The notes under the pieces were generated by a model. It was not told where the DNA came from, did not search any database, and saw nothing but the letters and a program-made list of their open reading frames with translations. The translations under genes were made by a program, and so were the position numbers. This document shows, piece by piece, positions 31,691 to 41,491 of a stretch of DNA of 64,000 nucleotides; the first letter of the stretch is position 1; the number at the start of each line of letters is the position of its first letter. The DNA is from Oenococcus oeni DSM 20252 = AWRIB129 (GTDB taxonomy: Bacteria; Bacillota; Bacilli; Lactobacillales; Lactobacillaceae), in NCBI RefSeq assembly GCF_000372485.1, contig NZ_AQVA01000003.1, positions 162 to 64,161 on the forward strand, given 5' to 3'.

Positions 31691-32938
31691 GTGGAATTAG
31701 TTAATTTAAATGAAGATGAGTATAACCGTTTCGAGCAAAAAAACCCGAAGGGTTCTTTCTATCAGAGTGTTTTGCAAAAAAAATATTATGAAGATAGTCA
31801 TCAGGATTCTTATTTGCTGGGAGTCAAAGAAAAAGATGAAGTTCTTTTGACAGCTCTTATGAGAAAAATTAAAAATCATACCGGGGATGTTTATGAGATC
31901 ACGGGTGGCCCTTTGGTTGATTTTGAAAATGAAAATAATAATCAAATTATTGCCTTTTTTTTGAAAGAATTACATAAGTATTTAAAAAAACAGCATGCCT
32001 ATTATTTGCGAATTGTTCCTAATGAAAAGACCCAGCGGGTTGAGAACAATGGCAAAGTTGTTAATTACGATTTAAAAAATTATAGCTCACTTTATTTTGC
32101 GGAGGGATTTATTTATCGTTCATTTGAACAGGTTGGTTACGGTTTTGCTACTCCCCATTATGAATACCAAAAACGAATTGAGGGACTGAATAAAAAAACT
32201 TTGTTTCAGTCTTACAGTAAGAAGACTCAATATTCGATTAAAAAAACATATGAATTCGGTATCACGACACGAAATATTTCTTATGACGAATTGGAAATGT
32301 TTCATGAAAATACGACAAAAACAGCCAAGAGGCTCGGATTTTATGACAAAGAGCTTTCATATTATCAATCTGTTTATAGGACGTTCGGCGATAATGCCAA
32401 ATTTATGATTGCTGAAATTAATTTATCCGATTATATTGGTCATTTCCAGGAAATTATCAGAAATCTGAAGGATAAAATTGATCAGATGATTTTGATTGAT
32501 TCTAAAAGGGAGAAGCCAACAAAGACCAGACAGATTAAAGAATTAAGAAGTCAAGTCGAACAGCATGAAAAAAGAATTGTTCAAGCAAAAAAATTAATTG
32601 AACAATATGGAAAAAAAATCAATCTAGCTGGTGCTTTATTTTTTATTCAGCCGCAGGAAGTGTCGTATATGTTTAGTTATACTAATGCCGAATTTAAAAA
32701 CTTCTACGGTCCCTATCGGACTCAAGCAGATATGCTTGAATTTGCTTTGAAGGAAAAGGTGCCTGTTTATAATTTTTATGGCGTTTCCGGCGATCGTTCC
32801 GGGCATGATGGCGTTTACGAATTTAAAAAAGGTTTCCAGGGATATATGGTCGACAATATGGGTGCTTTCATACTTCCGATTAACAAGTTTCGTTATCAAT
32901 TTTTACAAACTATTAAGAAAATTATCAGAAGGCGTTAG
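31691..32938 (+). CDS. FemX/MurM-like peptidoglycan interpeptide ligase (FemAB family)
   Basis: 415 residues, the standard size of aminoacyl-tRNA-dependent ligases that add the first amino acid of the interpeptide bridge to lipid II lysine. The N-terminal GNAT-like lobe has FYQSVLQKKYYEDSHQDSY. A helical arm spans about residues 245-300 (IIRNLKDKIDQMILID ... VEQHEKRIVQAKKLIEQY), the tRNA-binding coiled coil of the family. The second lobe ends with VPVYNFYGVSGDRSGHDGVY followed by EFKKGFQG, the family's final box. It starts at GTG with a poor ribosome site. Oenococcus walls carry short Lys-linked bridges containing Ser/Ala, consistent with this function. Confidence 0.88.
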   Translation: MELVNLNEDEYNRFEQKNPKGSFYQSVLQKKYYEDSHQDSYLLGVKEKDEVLLTALMRKIKNHTGDVYEITGGPLVDFENENNNQIIAFFLKELHKYLKKQHAYYLRIVPNEKTQRVENNGKVVNYDLKNYSSLYFAEGFIYRSFEQVGYGFATPHYEYQKRIEGLNKKTLFQSYSKKTQYSIKKTYEFGITTRNISYDELEMFHENTTKTAKRLGFYDKELSYYQSVYRTFGDNAKFMIAEINLSDYIGHFQEIIRNLKDKIDQMILIDSKREKPTKTRQIKELRSQVEQHEKRIVQAKKLIEQYGKKINLAGALFFIQPQEVSYMFSYTNAEFKNFYGPYRTQADMLEFALKEKVPVYNFYGVSGDRSGHDGVYEFKKGFQGYMVDNMGAFILPINKFRYQFLQTIKKIIRRR

Positions 32939-32959
32939 AAAAACCGATTTTAAAACAAA

Positions 32960-34495
32960 TTAGGGATGTTTATCTTCTGAGATGTCTTTTTCAATGTCTT
33001 CAATAACAGTTTCTGCTCGTCCACGTAGATAAGTGAAAGGCAAAACTTCTTCCACTTTTTTATGACGCAGCTTGTAGTTTCGCTTTGAAATTCGGGCTCT
33101 TCTTGAATAGATCAAAAGAGTCAGGGCAAAGATCAAGATAAAGAAAGTCAGCATAATTGTCACGTAAGCCACCAAACTTATTCCTTTAATTCCGCTGGGA
33201 ACAAATGTTGAAGCAAACACGGCCAGTGAACTGATTAATCCGAGGACAGCAACGGCGAAACGGGTAATTTTCCCTCCGGGAATTTTGAATTTACGGGATA
33301 TTGTTTTCTTACTTGCTGTTAATGCTAAATAACCAATGAAAATTAGAATATAGGTCACGAGATACAGCATCACGGTCATACTCATCGACATTTTATAAGC
33401 ATCATTATTGCCACCGAAACCAACCGTAAGAACGCCACTGATGACGCTGACGATTATCCCTTGAAAGATAACTAACCGTGCTGGGACTTGTTGTTCGTTT
33501 ACATGGTCGAAGTAGGCAGGCAGAATTCTGTCTTCAGCTGTAGCCAATAGGGATTTAACCGGACCGATAATCCAAGAACTAATTTCGCCAAGCATTCCAA
33601 AAGCCATCAACAGACCAACTATTTTAATCATCCATGTTGCCCAGACAGTCTTGCTGATTTTTGTAAACATGATACTGATGGCATCGATCATTCCTTGATT
33701 CAAGGACAATTTATTCAATGGAACGACCGATGCAACCGATAAGCCGCCAAAGGAATCTATAATAATTGCAAAGAGTACTAATATAATCAGCGTTAATGGA
33801 TAATTTACTTTTGGGTTCCTTAAATTATTTATATATGAGGCGGATGCCTCGATCCCTGTAAAAGCGAGAATAAAAGGGACGATAGTTGAAATTGAAAAGG
33901 TATTTGTCAGTGTTTTGAAATTTTCGGTCAAACTGCTGTTGAATTGAAGTGGGTTACCTAGGGATAAATAAATACCACAAACCGCTAACAGAATAAATGC
34001 GGGTAATAGTATTCCCCAAATGAAAGTATTTTTAACCAATTTATCCGTACCATTGATACCACGCATTTGAAAAAAGGTCATTGCCCAATAAATTATCAAA
34101 AAGAGGATCCATTTTAGCCAGTGATTGGTATTTAAAATCGAAAGATCGAGCGTAAATGACAATACCCCGATGATGAAGTAAATCATCGTAATAAAATTAA
34201 CAGTAATTTGCAGCCACTGGAAGAAAACAGCAATGAAACCAGCCCGTTTCCCAAGAGTGTTTTTGACCCAGGCATAGACGCCGCCTTCTTCCCATCCGGA
34301 AACTGTCGCCATTTCCGCTGAACAGAGAGCAATTGGAAGGAACCACAATAATCCGGCTAAAACAAGGTACAGAACAGCCAAGAGTCCAGATTGAGCGAAA
34401 GCCGGATATTCGTCAGCTGACATCAGCATGGCAGCGGTTAAAGTAAAGAAACCAAACAGAGACATTTTGGAGTTACTGGATATATTTCTTTTCAT
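32960..34495 (-). CDS. APC superfamily amino acid permease/antiporter
   Basis: 511 residues, 12 or more helices. The opening MSLFGFFTLTAAMLMSADEYPAF and the ALCSAEMATVSGWEEGGVYAW segment (helices 2-3) are characteristic of the glutamate:GABA-antiporter/YjeM-like branch of the APC superfamily. FILAFTGIEASASYINNLRNP marks helix 6 and the loop after it. A 60-residue cytoplasmic C-terminus is basic, then acidic. The substrate is uncertain; amino acid/amine exchange for acid tolerance is one option. It is divergent from lytS and has no operon partner. Confidence 0.82.
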   Translation of the reverse strand: MKRNISSNSKMSLFGFFTLTAAMLMSADEYPAFAQSGLLAVLYLVLAGLLWFLPIALCSAEMATVSGWEEGGVYAWVKNTLGKRAGFIAVFFQWLQITVNFITMIYFIIGVLSFTLDLSILNTNHWLKWILFLIIYWAMTFFQMRGINGTDKLVKNTFIWGILLPAFILLAVCGIYLSLGNPLQFNSSLTENFKTLTNTFSISTIVPFILAFTGIEASASYINNLRNPKVNYPLTLIILVLFAIIIDSFGGLSVASVVPLNKLSLNQGMIDAISIMFTKISKTVWATWMIKIVGLLMAFGMLGEISSWIIGPVKSLLATAEDRILPAYFDHVNEQQVPARLVIFQGIIVSVISGVLTVGFGGNNDAYKMSMSMTVMLYLVTYILIFIGYLALTASKKTISRKFKIPGGKITRFAVAVLGLISSLAVFASTFVPSGIKGISLVAYVTIMLTFFILIFALTLLIYSRRARISKRNYKLRHKKVEEVLPFTYLRGRAETVIEDIEKDISEDKHP

Positions 34496-34729
34496 TTTGT
34501 TTCCTCACAGTTATCGTTCAGACTTATTCCACCTCATTCTAATGCTCATTTGCCTGTAATGCTGGTTTTCAGATTATTTCGAATTATTTCTTCGTCCTGT
34601 CTGTCTTTATATACTATTGTTATCAGAGATTATAATGATCAACGGGATTGGATAATCAGAATTTTTTGACATTCTTAAGAATCCATATCGAACAAAAGTA
34701 AAACAACCTGATTTTTTTGGAGAAAACTC

Positions 34730-36469
34730 ATGATTACCTTATTTTTATTGTTAATGCAGCGGGTCGGAACTATTTTGATTTTGGCTTTTTTATTGGTTAA
34801 TGTTCCTTTCTTTCGTCGTCTTTTACCAAAACTCGATCAAATCAGTACGAAATTTTATTTAATTCTTATTTTTGCGGGTTTTGCCCTGTTCTCCAACTTG
34901 ACCGGCGTTGAAATTACAAAAAACAATAACCTTGTTTCAACAACTTTTCTTACCGGTTTGCCGTCGAGCGATTCAATAGCGAATACGCGAACTCTGGTAA
35001 TTACAGTTGCCGGTTTAGTTGGTGGACCGGTTGTTGGGACAATAACTGGTTTAATTGCTGGTGTTCATCGTGTTTTTCAAGGGAATGGAGCTGATAGTTT
35101 TTATATTTTCAGTTCAATTATTATCGGTTGGATCTCTGGCATGATCGGCCACAGCTATTCAAAGAGACGAACCTATCCGACAGCTGGGGTCGCAGCGATA
35201 ACCGGACTTGGCATGGAATTTATCCAAATGCTGTTTATTCTTGTTTTCAGTGTTTCCGGTCTACAACTTGTGAAATTAATTTTTCTGCCGATGATGATTT
35301 TGAACAGTTTTGGAACCTGGGTTTTTATGTCGATTATTAGTGCTTACCTCCATCAAGAAGAACAATTAAGGTCAGTTCAGACACATGATATTCTCGAATT
35401 GGCGAACAAAACCCTGCCTTATTTCAGTTCCGGTTTGACTGAAAGTTCGGCAATGCAGGCAGCAACGATTATTCAGCATTATACGAATTTTGATGCAATC
35501 GGAATCACTGATTCGCAAAATGTTTTGGCACATGTCGGTCCAGGTTCTGATCATCACGTCCCTGAGCGTCATGTGGTTACAGATCTTTCAAAAAGAGTCT
35601 TGGCTTCCGGAAAGATGGAAGTTGCCAATTCCAAAGAAATGATTGGCTGTCCGATCCCTGGTTGTCCACTGGCAGCTGCGATTGTAATTCCTTTAATCGT
35701 AGATAAACAAGTGGTTGGGACCTTAAAAATGTATTTTACCGATGCAAGAAAATTGACACCGGTCGAAGAACAATTGGCAACCGGTCTTGCATCAATTTTT
35801 TCTAGTCAATTGGCTCTTGGATTGGCTGAAGAGCAATCGAAACTCGTTCGCGATGCCGAAATTAAATCTTTACAGGCACAGGTTAATCCCCACTTCTTTT
35901 TCAATGCGATCAACACTATTTCGGCTTTAATGAGGACTGATGCCACTCAAGCTCATGATTTATTATTAGAGCTTAGTACTTATTTTCGGACGAACCTGCA
36001 AGGAGCCCGTGAAACGGAAATTACCCTTAAACAAGAAGAGGCACACGTTCAAGCATACTTGTCTCTGGAACAAAGTCGTTTTCCGAATAAGTACAGTGTT
36101 AACTTTTCGGTAAAAAGCAATGAATTAAATTTATTACCGCCTTTCACAATTCAAATTTTGGTCGAAAACGCCATTCGTCATGCTTTCAGCGGCCGCAAGA
36201 AGAATAATTGTGTCAATGTTGTCGTCACTGAAAAGAGAAATTGTTTACATATTCTGGTTAGTGATAACGGAAACGGAATTCCTCAGAAACTATTACCACA
36301 TCTGGGCCAACGGGTAGTGGATTCTATTCAGGGTAGCGGAACGGCGCTTGAAAATTTGAATCGCCGCTTAACCGGTCTTTATGGACCGAAATCTGCTTTG
36401 AAAATTAATAGTAGCTCTAAGGGAACCGACGTAAAAATTGTCATTCCAAGAAAGGTGAAAACGATATGA
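34730..36469 (+). CDS. lytS: LytS-type sensor histidine kinase
   Basis: 579-residue membrane kinase. Residues 5-210 form the 5TMR-LYT sensor with about six helices, including GLVGGPVVGTITGLIAGVHR, the family's signature loop. A GAF domain at about 225-375 carries IGCPIPGCPLAAAIVIPLI. The His_kinase domain has QAQVNPHFFFNAINT (phospho-acceptor His near residue 388), followed by ILVENAIRHAF (N-box) and DNGNGIPQ (G1 box). LytS senses changes in membrane potential or cell-wall state and controls autolysis-related LrgAB-type genes in other Gram-positives. It overlaps lytT by four bases. Confidence 0.93.
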   Translation: MITLFLLLMQRVGTILILAFLLVNVPFFRRLLPKLDQISTKFYLILIFAGFALFSNLTGVEITKNNNLVSTTFLTGLPSSDSIANTRTLVITVAGLVGGPVVGTITGLIAGVHRVFQGNGADSFYIFSSIIIGWISGMIGHSYSKRRTYPTAGVAAITGLGMEFIQMLFILVFSVSGLQLVKLIFLPMMILNSFGTWVFMSIISAYLHQEEQLRSVQTHDILELANKTLPYFSSGLTESSAMQAATIIQHYTNFDAIGITDSQNVLAHVGPGSDHHVPERHVVTDLSKRVLASGKMEVANSKEMIGCPIPGCPLAAAIVIPLIVDKQVVGTLKMYFTDARKLTPVEEQLATGLASIFSSQLALGLAEEQSKLVRDAEIKSLQAQVNPHFFFNAINTISALMRTDATQAHDLLLELSTYFRTNLQGARETEITLKQEEAHVQAYLSLEQSRFPNKYSVNFSVKSNELNLLPPFTIQILVENAIRHAFSGRKKNNCVNVVVTEKRNCLHILVSDNGNGIPQKLLPHLGQRVVDSIQGSGTALENLNRRLTGLYGPKSALKINSSSKGTDVKIVIPRKVKTI

Positions 36470-37209
36470 AAATTTTAGTCGTGGATGATGAACCTTTGGC
36501 TCGTGACGAATTAAGTTATTTGCTAAAACAGAATCGATTAACCGATTCTGTTTATCAGGCTGATTCCATCGGAACGGCAGTTGATAAATTGCTGCAGGAA
36601 AAAATCGATGTCATTTTTATCGATATATCATTAAATGATGAAAATGGTTTTCAATTAGCAAATGAATTAAAAAAACTTATTCATCCACCATTGATTGTTT
36701 TTGCAACTGCTTTTGATAGCTATGCTGTCAAAGCTTTTGATGTCGATGCAGTCGATTACGTTCTCAAACCCTTTGAACAGTCTCGAGTTAATCAGGCTTT
36801 GGAGAAAGTTCAGGCAATTTTTAAGCTTCAAGCAAAAAAAGACAATTCGTTGACTGTAAATTCCCATTTCGGGTCGGAGAAAACGAAAATTATATCGATT
36901 ACCAGTGATGATAAAACGAAAATTATCAAACAACACGATTTAATTATGGCGACTATTAAGGATGGGGCTTTGACTTTAATTACAAACGGTCAATCATACA
37001 GTACCCGTCAATCTCTTGGTTGGTTGCTTAGTCGTCTTAACAAAAATGATTTTCTGCAGGTCCACAGAAGTATCATTGTAAATATAAATTCTATCTCGGA
37101 GCTTGAACCTTGGTTTAATCATACCTACCAATTAAAATTAACGAATGGTATGAAGGTTCCGGTTAGTCGTTCTTTTATAAAGGCAGTTAAAAAAAGATTG
37201 ATGATGTGA
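36466..37209 (+). CDS. lytT: LytT-type response regulator (LytTR)
   Basis: 247 residues. The receiver domain has VVDDEPLARDE (acidic pocket, D7/D8), Asp53 in FIDISLNDENGF as phospho-acceptor, and lysine in DYVLKPFEQSRV. A linker leads to the LytTR DNA-binding domain at about 145-245, with RQSLGWLLSRLNKNDFLQVHRS (the FlqVHRSyiVN box) and MKVPVSRSFIKAVKKRL. It is translationally coupled to lytS (ATGA). It probably controls murein hydrolase or holin-like genes; no lrgAB is in this window. Confidence 0.94.
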   Translation: MKILVVDDEPLARDELSYLLKQNRLTDSVYQADSIGTAVDKLLQEKIDVIFIDISLNDENGFQLANELKKLIHPPLIVFATAFDSYAVKAFDVDAVDYVLKPFEQSRVNQALEKVQAIFKLQAKKDNSLTVNSHFGSEKTKIISITSDDKTKIIKQHDLIMATIKDGALTLITNGQSYSTRQSLGWLLSRLNKNDFLQVHRSIIVNINSISELEPWFNHTYQLKLTNGMKVPVSRSFIKAVKKRLMM

Positions 37210-37562
37210 TCATAACGATTAATTTTGCTGATTATTTGGGTATTTAAAGTTAGGTAAAAGGCACTTCGGCCCGAGTTTGATACCTCTTGCACAAAAAAGT
37301 TTTTTTCCAAATTTTTTTTCTTACAATTAGGCTGTTGATGGGTTTGCAAAGACTGATCTATATACAGGAACAATTTCTTAAGAGGATTCAAACAGCGGAT
37401 CTTTCGACGAATACCTTCATTCTTGGTAAATTTTTAAATTTCGATACTAGTAACTTTATATTTATTTGTTTTGTTTGAATTTCTTTAAAGTTGATAGTAC
37501 TGAGAAGGTTGGAAGAAAGTGTTTCTTAAAAACTTAATTAATTAGGAAGGGGATATCATATT
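37210..37562. other. Intergenic region before the oxalate/formate-type MFS gene
   Basis: 353 bases without a gene. There is no strong terminator for lytT and no clear inverted repeat. Only the AGGAAGGGGATATC ribosome site of the next gene is evident near the end. Confidence 0.5.
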
Positions 37563-38948
37563 ATGGAAAAAAATAGTCGGAAATTATCAAATCCTTGGCT
37601 TATTATTTTGGGAACGGTTTTGATTCAGATTTCTGCTGGTTCATTTTATGCTTGGTCAATCTTTAATAATGGCTTCATGTTAAAATCCGGTGGTACTGTT
37701 CAAGCAGTCAATGGTGTCAAAAAGATTGTTGGTGGATTACCGGCTGGATCTGTTAGTTTTACCTTTACTGTGGGGATGCTTTTTCTATCGCTTGCTACTT
37801 TGGCGGGAATTCCACTCGCAAAGAAGTATGGAATTAAAATAATTAGTATCTTTGCGTCGATTATTTACGGTCTCTCGATACTTGGGCTAATGTTGGTTGG
37901 TAAGAATTCATCTATTTGGCTGCTTTGGTTATTTGGAGGAGTTATTTTGGGTGCAATGAATGGGATTCTTTATTTGACGACACTTACGAACGCTATTAAG
38001 TGGTTTCCAAAAAGGAAAGGTTTAATTTCAGGTGTGTGTGTTGCTAGTTATGGCCTCGGGTCATTTATTTTTAAATATATCGATATGGCAATTGCCGGTG
38101 GCGCCGGAGCTATTACGGCTCAAAATCTTGATAGAGTTCTCTTTTGGTGGGGAACTCTAGCATTACTTTTGTCAGTTGTTGGTTCGTTTTTTCTTAAAAA
38201 TGCTCCGGAAGATTCAGCTTCTTCGCTTGATACGAATAATAATTCCAATAATTCGATTTTCATAGACAAAACAAATTTTACAACCTCTGAAATGCTGCAT
38301 ACATCTCAAGCTTATTTAATCTTTTTTTGCTTGATAACGGCCGTTATGTTTATGGGGCTCTTGGGTTCCGCGGTTACTAATATGGCAGCGGCGGGTACGC
38401 AGACTCCTAACAAAGTGGCTGTTTGGGGAGGAACCAGCGCAGCTGCAACATTCGTTGCCATTGTTGCTATTGCCAATACTTTGGGTCGCTTTATCATGGG
38501 GTGGCTATCCGACATTACAGGTCGAAAAACAGTCTTTTTTATTACTTACATCGTTCAATTATTAGCATTAATTATATTGTTATCGACAAAACCTGGTGCC
38601 ATGAGTATTGGCATGATGTATATCATCGTTATTGCGATGGCATTTTGTTTTGGCGGTAACATTACCGTATTTCCAACTTGTGTGTCTGATTATTTTGGTT
38701 TGAAAAACACATCGCGTAATTATTCGATAATCTATCAAGGATTTGGAATTGGTGCCATTATCGTGGGCTTTTTAATGGCTTCAGGAAATCCCTTGAATCC
38801 AAAAAATATTACGCTTTCAAACGGTGCTGTTCTGACTCAGAACTTTAATTTGACTTACTGGGTATTGTTAATTATGGTGATTATTTCACTAGTAATTTTT
38901 GTACTTATCAAAAAGCCCGTTAAGAAGAATTCCAATATAAAAAATTAA
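37563..38948 (+). CDS. Oxalate/formate antiporter-family MFS transporter
   Basis: 461 residues, 12 helices. The opening NPWLIILGTVLIQISAGSFY, with AWSIFNNGF directly after, is the diagnostic start of the OFA family, and GVILGAMNGILYLTTLTNAI with KWFPKRKGLISGV matches motif A after helix 4. Family members exchange oxalate/formate or carry other small carboxylates; the substrate here is unknown and the OxlT lysine/arginine pair was not verified. Strong AGGAAGGGG ribosome site. Behind it lies a good terminator, so it is a single-gene unit. A role in organic acid exchange would suit a wine or fermented-juice bacterium, but that is inference. Confidence 0.88.
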   Translation: MEKNSRKLSNPWLIILGTVLIQISAGSFYAWSIFNNGFMLKSGGTVQAVNGVKKIVGGLPAGSVSFTFTVGMLFLSLATLAGIPLAKKYGIKIISIFASIIYGLSILGLMLVGKNSSIWLLWLFGGVILGAMNGILYLTTLTNAIKWFPKRKGLISGVCVASYGLGSFIFKYIDMAIAGGAGAITAQNLDRVLFWWGTLALLLSVVGSFFLKNAPEDSASSLDTNNNSNNSIFIDKTNFTTSEMLHTSQAYLIFFCLITAVMFMGLLGSAVTNMAAAGTQTPNKVAVWGGTSAAATFVAIVAIANTLGRFIMGWLSDITGRKTVFFITYIVQLLALIILLSTKPGAMSIGMMYIIVIAMAFCFGGNITVFPTCVSDYFGLKNTSRNYSIIYQGFGIGAIIVGFLMASGNPLNPKNITLSNGAVLTQNFNLTYWVLLIMVIISLVIFVLIKKPVKKNSNIKN

Positions 38949-38986
38949 AGTGGTTTAGACTTTTGTATAAGTATTTTTATTTTTTT

Positions 38987-39019
38987 AAAACATTTTCTTT
39001 TTTTAGAAAATGTTTTTTA
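38987..39019 (+). terminator. Terminator of the OFA transporter gene
   Basis: AAAACATTTTC/GAAAATGTTTT around TTTTTTTA is followed by TT. Confidence 0.8.
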
Positions 39020-39177
39020 TTTTAGGTTAGTTTGATGCTTGTTTTTTTCTCTATTTAAATAAAGAACAAATCATCGAATTTAGTTAAGAATCTGACTAAT
39101 AAAAGGATTATTCTTACTATTATATAGTGCTTTATCGAAAGCCTACATTTGCTGTTAGAGCAGAAAGTTTTTAATTA

Positions 39178-39192
39178 ATCTTAGTCTAAGAT
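39178..39192. promoter_or_regulatory. Palindromic operator candidate upstream of the broken MFS gene
   Basis: ATCTTAGTCTAAGAT is a 15-base palindrome with one central base, 39 bases before the ATG. This size suits a TetR- or MarR-type repressor half-site pair. No regulator gene is adjacent. Confidence 0.4.
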
Positions 39193-39230
39193 GATTTGAT
39201 CAATTTATTTAGTGAGAAAGGTCAATCGGA

Positions 39231-40654
39231 ATGAAACAACAAAGTCAATGGATTTTACTTATATCAACTTCGATCGTGTCTTTTATGTCAACACTAGATG
39301 CCAGCATTGTTAACATCGCTGTCCCAAAAATGTCTCGCGACTTGAATGTACCAACTAATCAGGCCGAATGGGTCGTTTCTGTTTATTTAGTTTTAATTTG
39401 CGTGCTGCTGATCTTTTTTGGTAAATTGTCAGACCAAATTGGTCGAATACCAATTTTCCAAGTTGGTACGCTGATTTTTATAATTGGGTCGCTGGCCTGT
39501 GGATTGAGTCTTAATTTACCGCTCTTAATTACTGCAAGAATTGTTCAGGCCTTTGGCGCTTCAATGACGATGTCGACAAATTTCGGCATCATTACTCAAA
39601 TTTTTCCTTCAAATAAACATGGTTTGGCTTTAGGGGTAAACAGTTCTTTTGTTCAGGTCGGCAATCTGGCGGGTCCCGGCTTAGGCGGTTTGATCTTGGC
39701 TTATTTTAATTGGCATTATATTTTTTTGTTAATGTTCCAATTGGTATAATTGCCTATTTTCTTGGTCATCATTTTTTTCCACATTCTAAAATAGCTCCTA
39801 ATAATATTAAAATAGATATTTTTGGATTTATCACTTATGCAGGAACTATTTCAAGCTTTTTCATCATGATTTTCTGGGGCCAGGTAATTGGTTTTGGGAA
39901 TCTGAAAATCATTGCGTTAATATTTTTGACTTTGATTCTATTGATAGGATTCGTTTTAGTTGAGAACCATACAAAAAATCCACTGATCAATTTACGTATT
40001 TTTCACAATTTAAGTTTTAGTTTTGGAATTTTTTCAACAATGCTTGTCTTCACTGTCGGCTATTTCAATAACATGATTATTCCATTTTATTTAGAGGATA
40101 CTTTGTTGCTTTCTTCAGCGGTTGCCGGATTGATTCTTATGTTCGTTCCAATACTAAATATAATCAGTGCTCCGATTGGCGGCTATATTTCCGATCATAT
40201 TGGCGCTGAACGAGTTTCTTTTTATGCTTTATTCATATTTATCATTCCTGAGCTAATTTTTATTTCTGTTCGACCGGTTTGGTCCCTGGCTTGGCTGATT
40301 ATTGCTTTGGCAACTTTCGGAATTGCTAATGGCGCGTTTCAAAATAATCCGATGATTATGGGGAATGCAGCACCCGAATTTCAAGGAATTGCAGGTTCGA
40401 TTGCCTCTTTAAGCCGAAATATGGGTATGTCAATTGGCTTGGCTTTGGCAACTTCTTTGTTGTATTTTGGTATCAGCCTTCGCTCCGGTTACCGAATTAC
40501 AACCTATCCCGATAAACATCCGGATTGGTTTGTTTTTGGGATGCATTTTGCTTATATCTTCGCTTTTGGGATGATTATAAGCGCTCTGTTTTTGCTCGCC
40601 GGATTATTGTATTATCAACATCATCGACGAATTAGCGAAAAGAAAATCAATTAA
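39231..40654 (+). pseudogene. DHA2-family MFS drug exporter, frameshifted
   Basis: An EmrB/QacA-like exporter of about 474 codons. The first part (39231-39749) covers helices 1-6 with STLDASIVNIAVPKMSRDLN, motif A GKLSDQIGRIP and motif C-like GNLAGPGLGGLILAYFNW. The reading frame is lost in a run of seven T (39721-39727); inserting one T restores NWHYIFFVNVPIGII, the family's invariant WRxIFxxNVPIG box, and the rest reads cleanly to 40654. The cause is thus a one-base loss (T8 to T7). AAAGG precedes the ATG. A palindromic operator candidate lies at 39178. The product is not expected to be functional unless the slip is corrected. Confidence 0.85.
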
Positions 40655-40679
40655 TTTTGATCAATAAAATCATGGAATT

Positions 40680-40715
40680 GAAAAACGCCCCCGATATTCT
40701 TGTCGGAAGCGCCTT
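40680..40715. terminator. Bidirectional terminator between the broken MFS and peroxidase genes
   Basis: AACGCCxCCGA pairs with TCGGxxGCGxxTT; on the minus strand it runs GGCGCTTCCGA...CGGGGGCGTTTTT. It serves the convergent genes on each side. Confidence 0.7.
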
Positions 40716-40716
40716 T

Positions 40717-41198
40717 TCACTTTTGCAATTGTAATAGTTCTTCGATATCGGGAATCATTTTTTCTGGATCGGTCTTTGGCGCATAACGCTTGGCAACTTC
40801 ACCATCCTGTTTAACCAAGAATTTTGTAAAGTTCCATTTAATAGATTTTCCAATCGCTCCTGGAGCATTATCTTTTAAATAACTAAATAGGGGTAATTCG
40901 TCTTTTCCGTTAACGTCATTGATTTCATGCATTAGGAAAGTTACCCCGTAAGTTGTTCGACAAGCTTCGGCAGCAGCTTGACTCGAATCAAGTTCCTGCT
41001 TAAATTGATTTGAAGGAAACCGAGAACAACTAATCCGGAATCTTTGAATTGCTTATAAATTTTTTCAAGTTCTTCGAATTGTGGAGCGAATCCGCATTTG
41101 GTGGCCGTATTAACAATCACCATGATCTTTCCTTTATATTTGTCCAATTTGTAGCTTTCGCCATTCTCTAAAGTTGCTTTGTAATCGTAAATCGACAT
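40717..41198 (-). pseudogene. Glutathione peroxidase family protein, frameshifted
   Basis: The gene starts at ATG 41198 (MSIYDYKATLENGESYKLDK) with GGAGG upstream. NTATKCGFAPQFEELEKIY contains the peroxidatic cysteine of the Cys-type GPx family. The frame fails after GLVVLGF, where a T-run has three T (41017-41019) and four are needed. With one more T it continues PSNQFKQELDSSQAAAEACR, then TYGVTF and MHEINDVNGKDELPLFSYL, IGKSIKWNFTKFLV and a normal end. Such enzymes reduce lipid or hydrogen peroxides, usually with thioredoxin. The 85-residue product lacks the glutamine and tryptophan of the catalytic tetrad. Confidence 0.9.
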
Positions 41199-41491
41199 CG
41201 TTAATTCCTCCGTTCAATCTGATGACTCATGAAAAAGTTGGTCTTGAAAATCAGACTTTTAAAACTTCGTCAGAAAAATGCAGTTGATTGCTAAAAAAAT
41301 TGTAAACGCATCGTTCTTTAATCTAATTCTACTCTTTTGATTTTTTTAAATTCACAACTGGTTTAATGACCAGATTGAGTTATAGTGGGCGTTATGAGGA
41401 TTTTTCAATAAATAGTTTGTGAATTTATTTGTGATTGTCGAAAATTTTTTATCAAAAATTAAGAATAATTATGAGGAGAAACTGAATTTTA

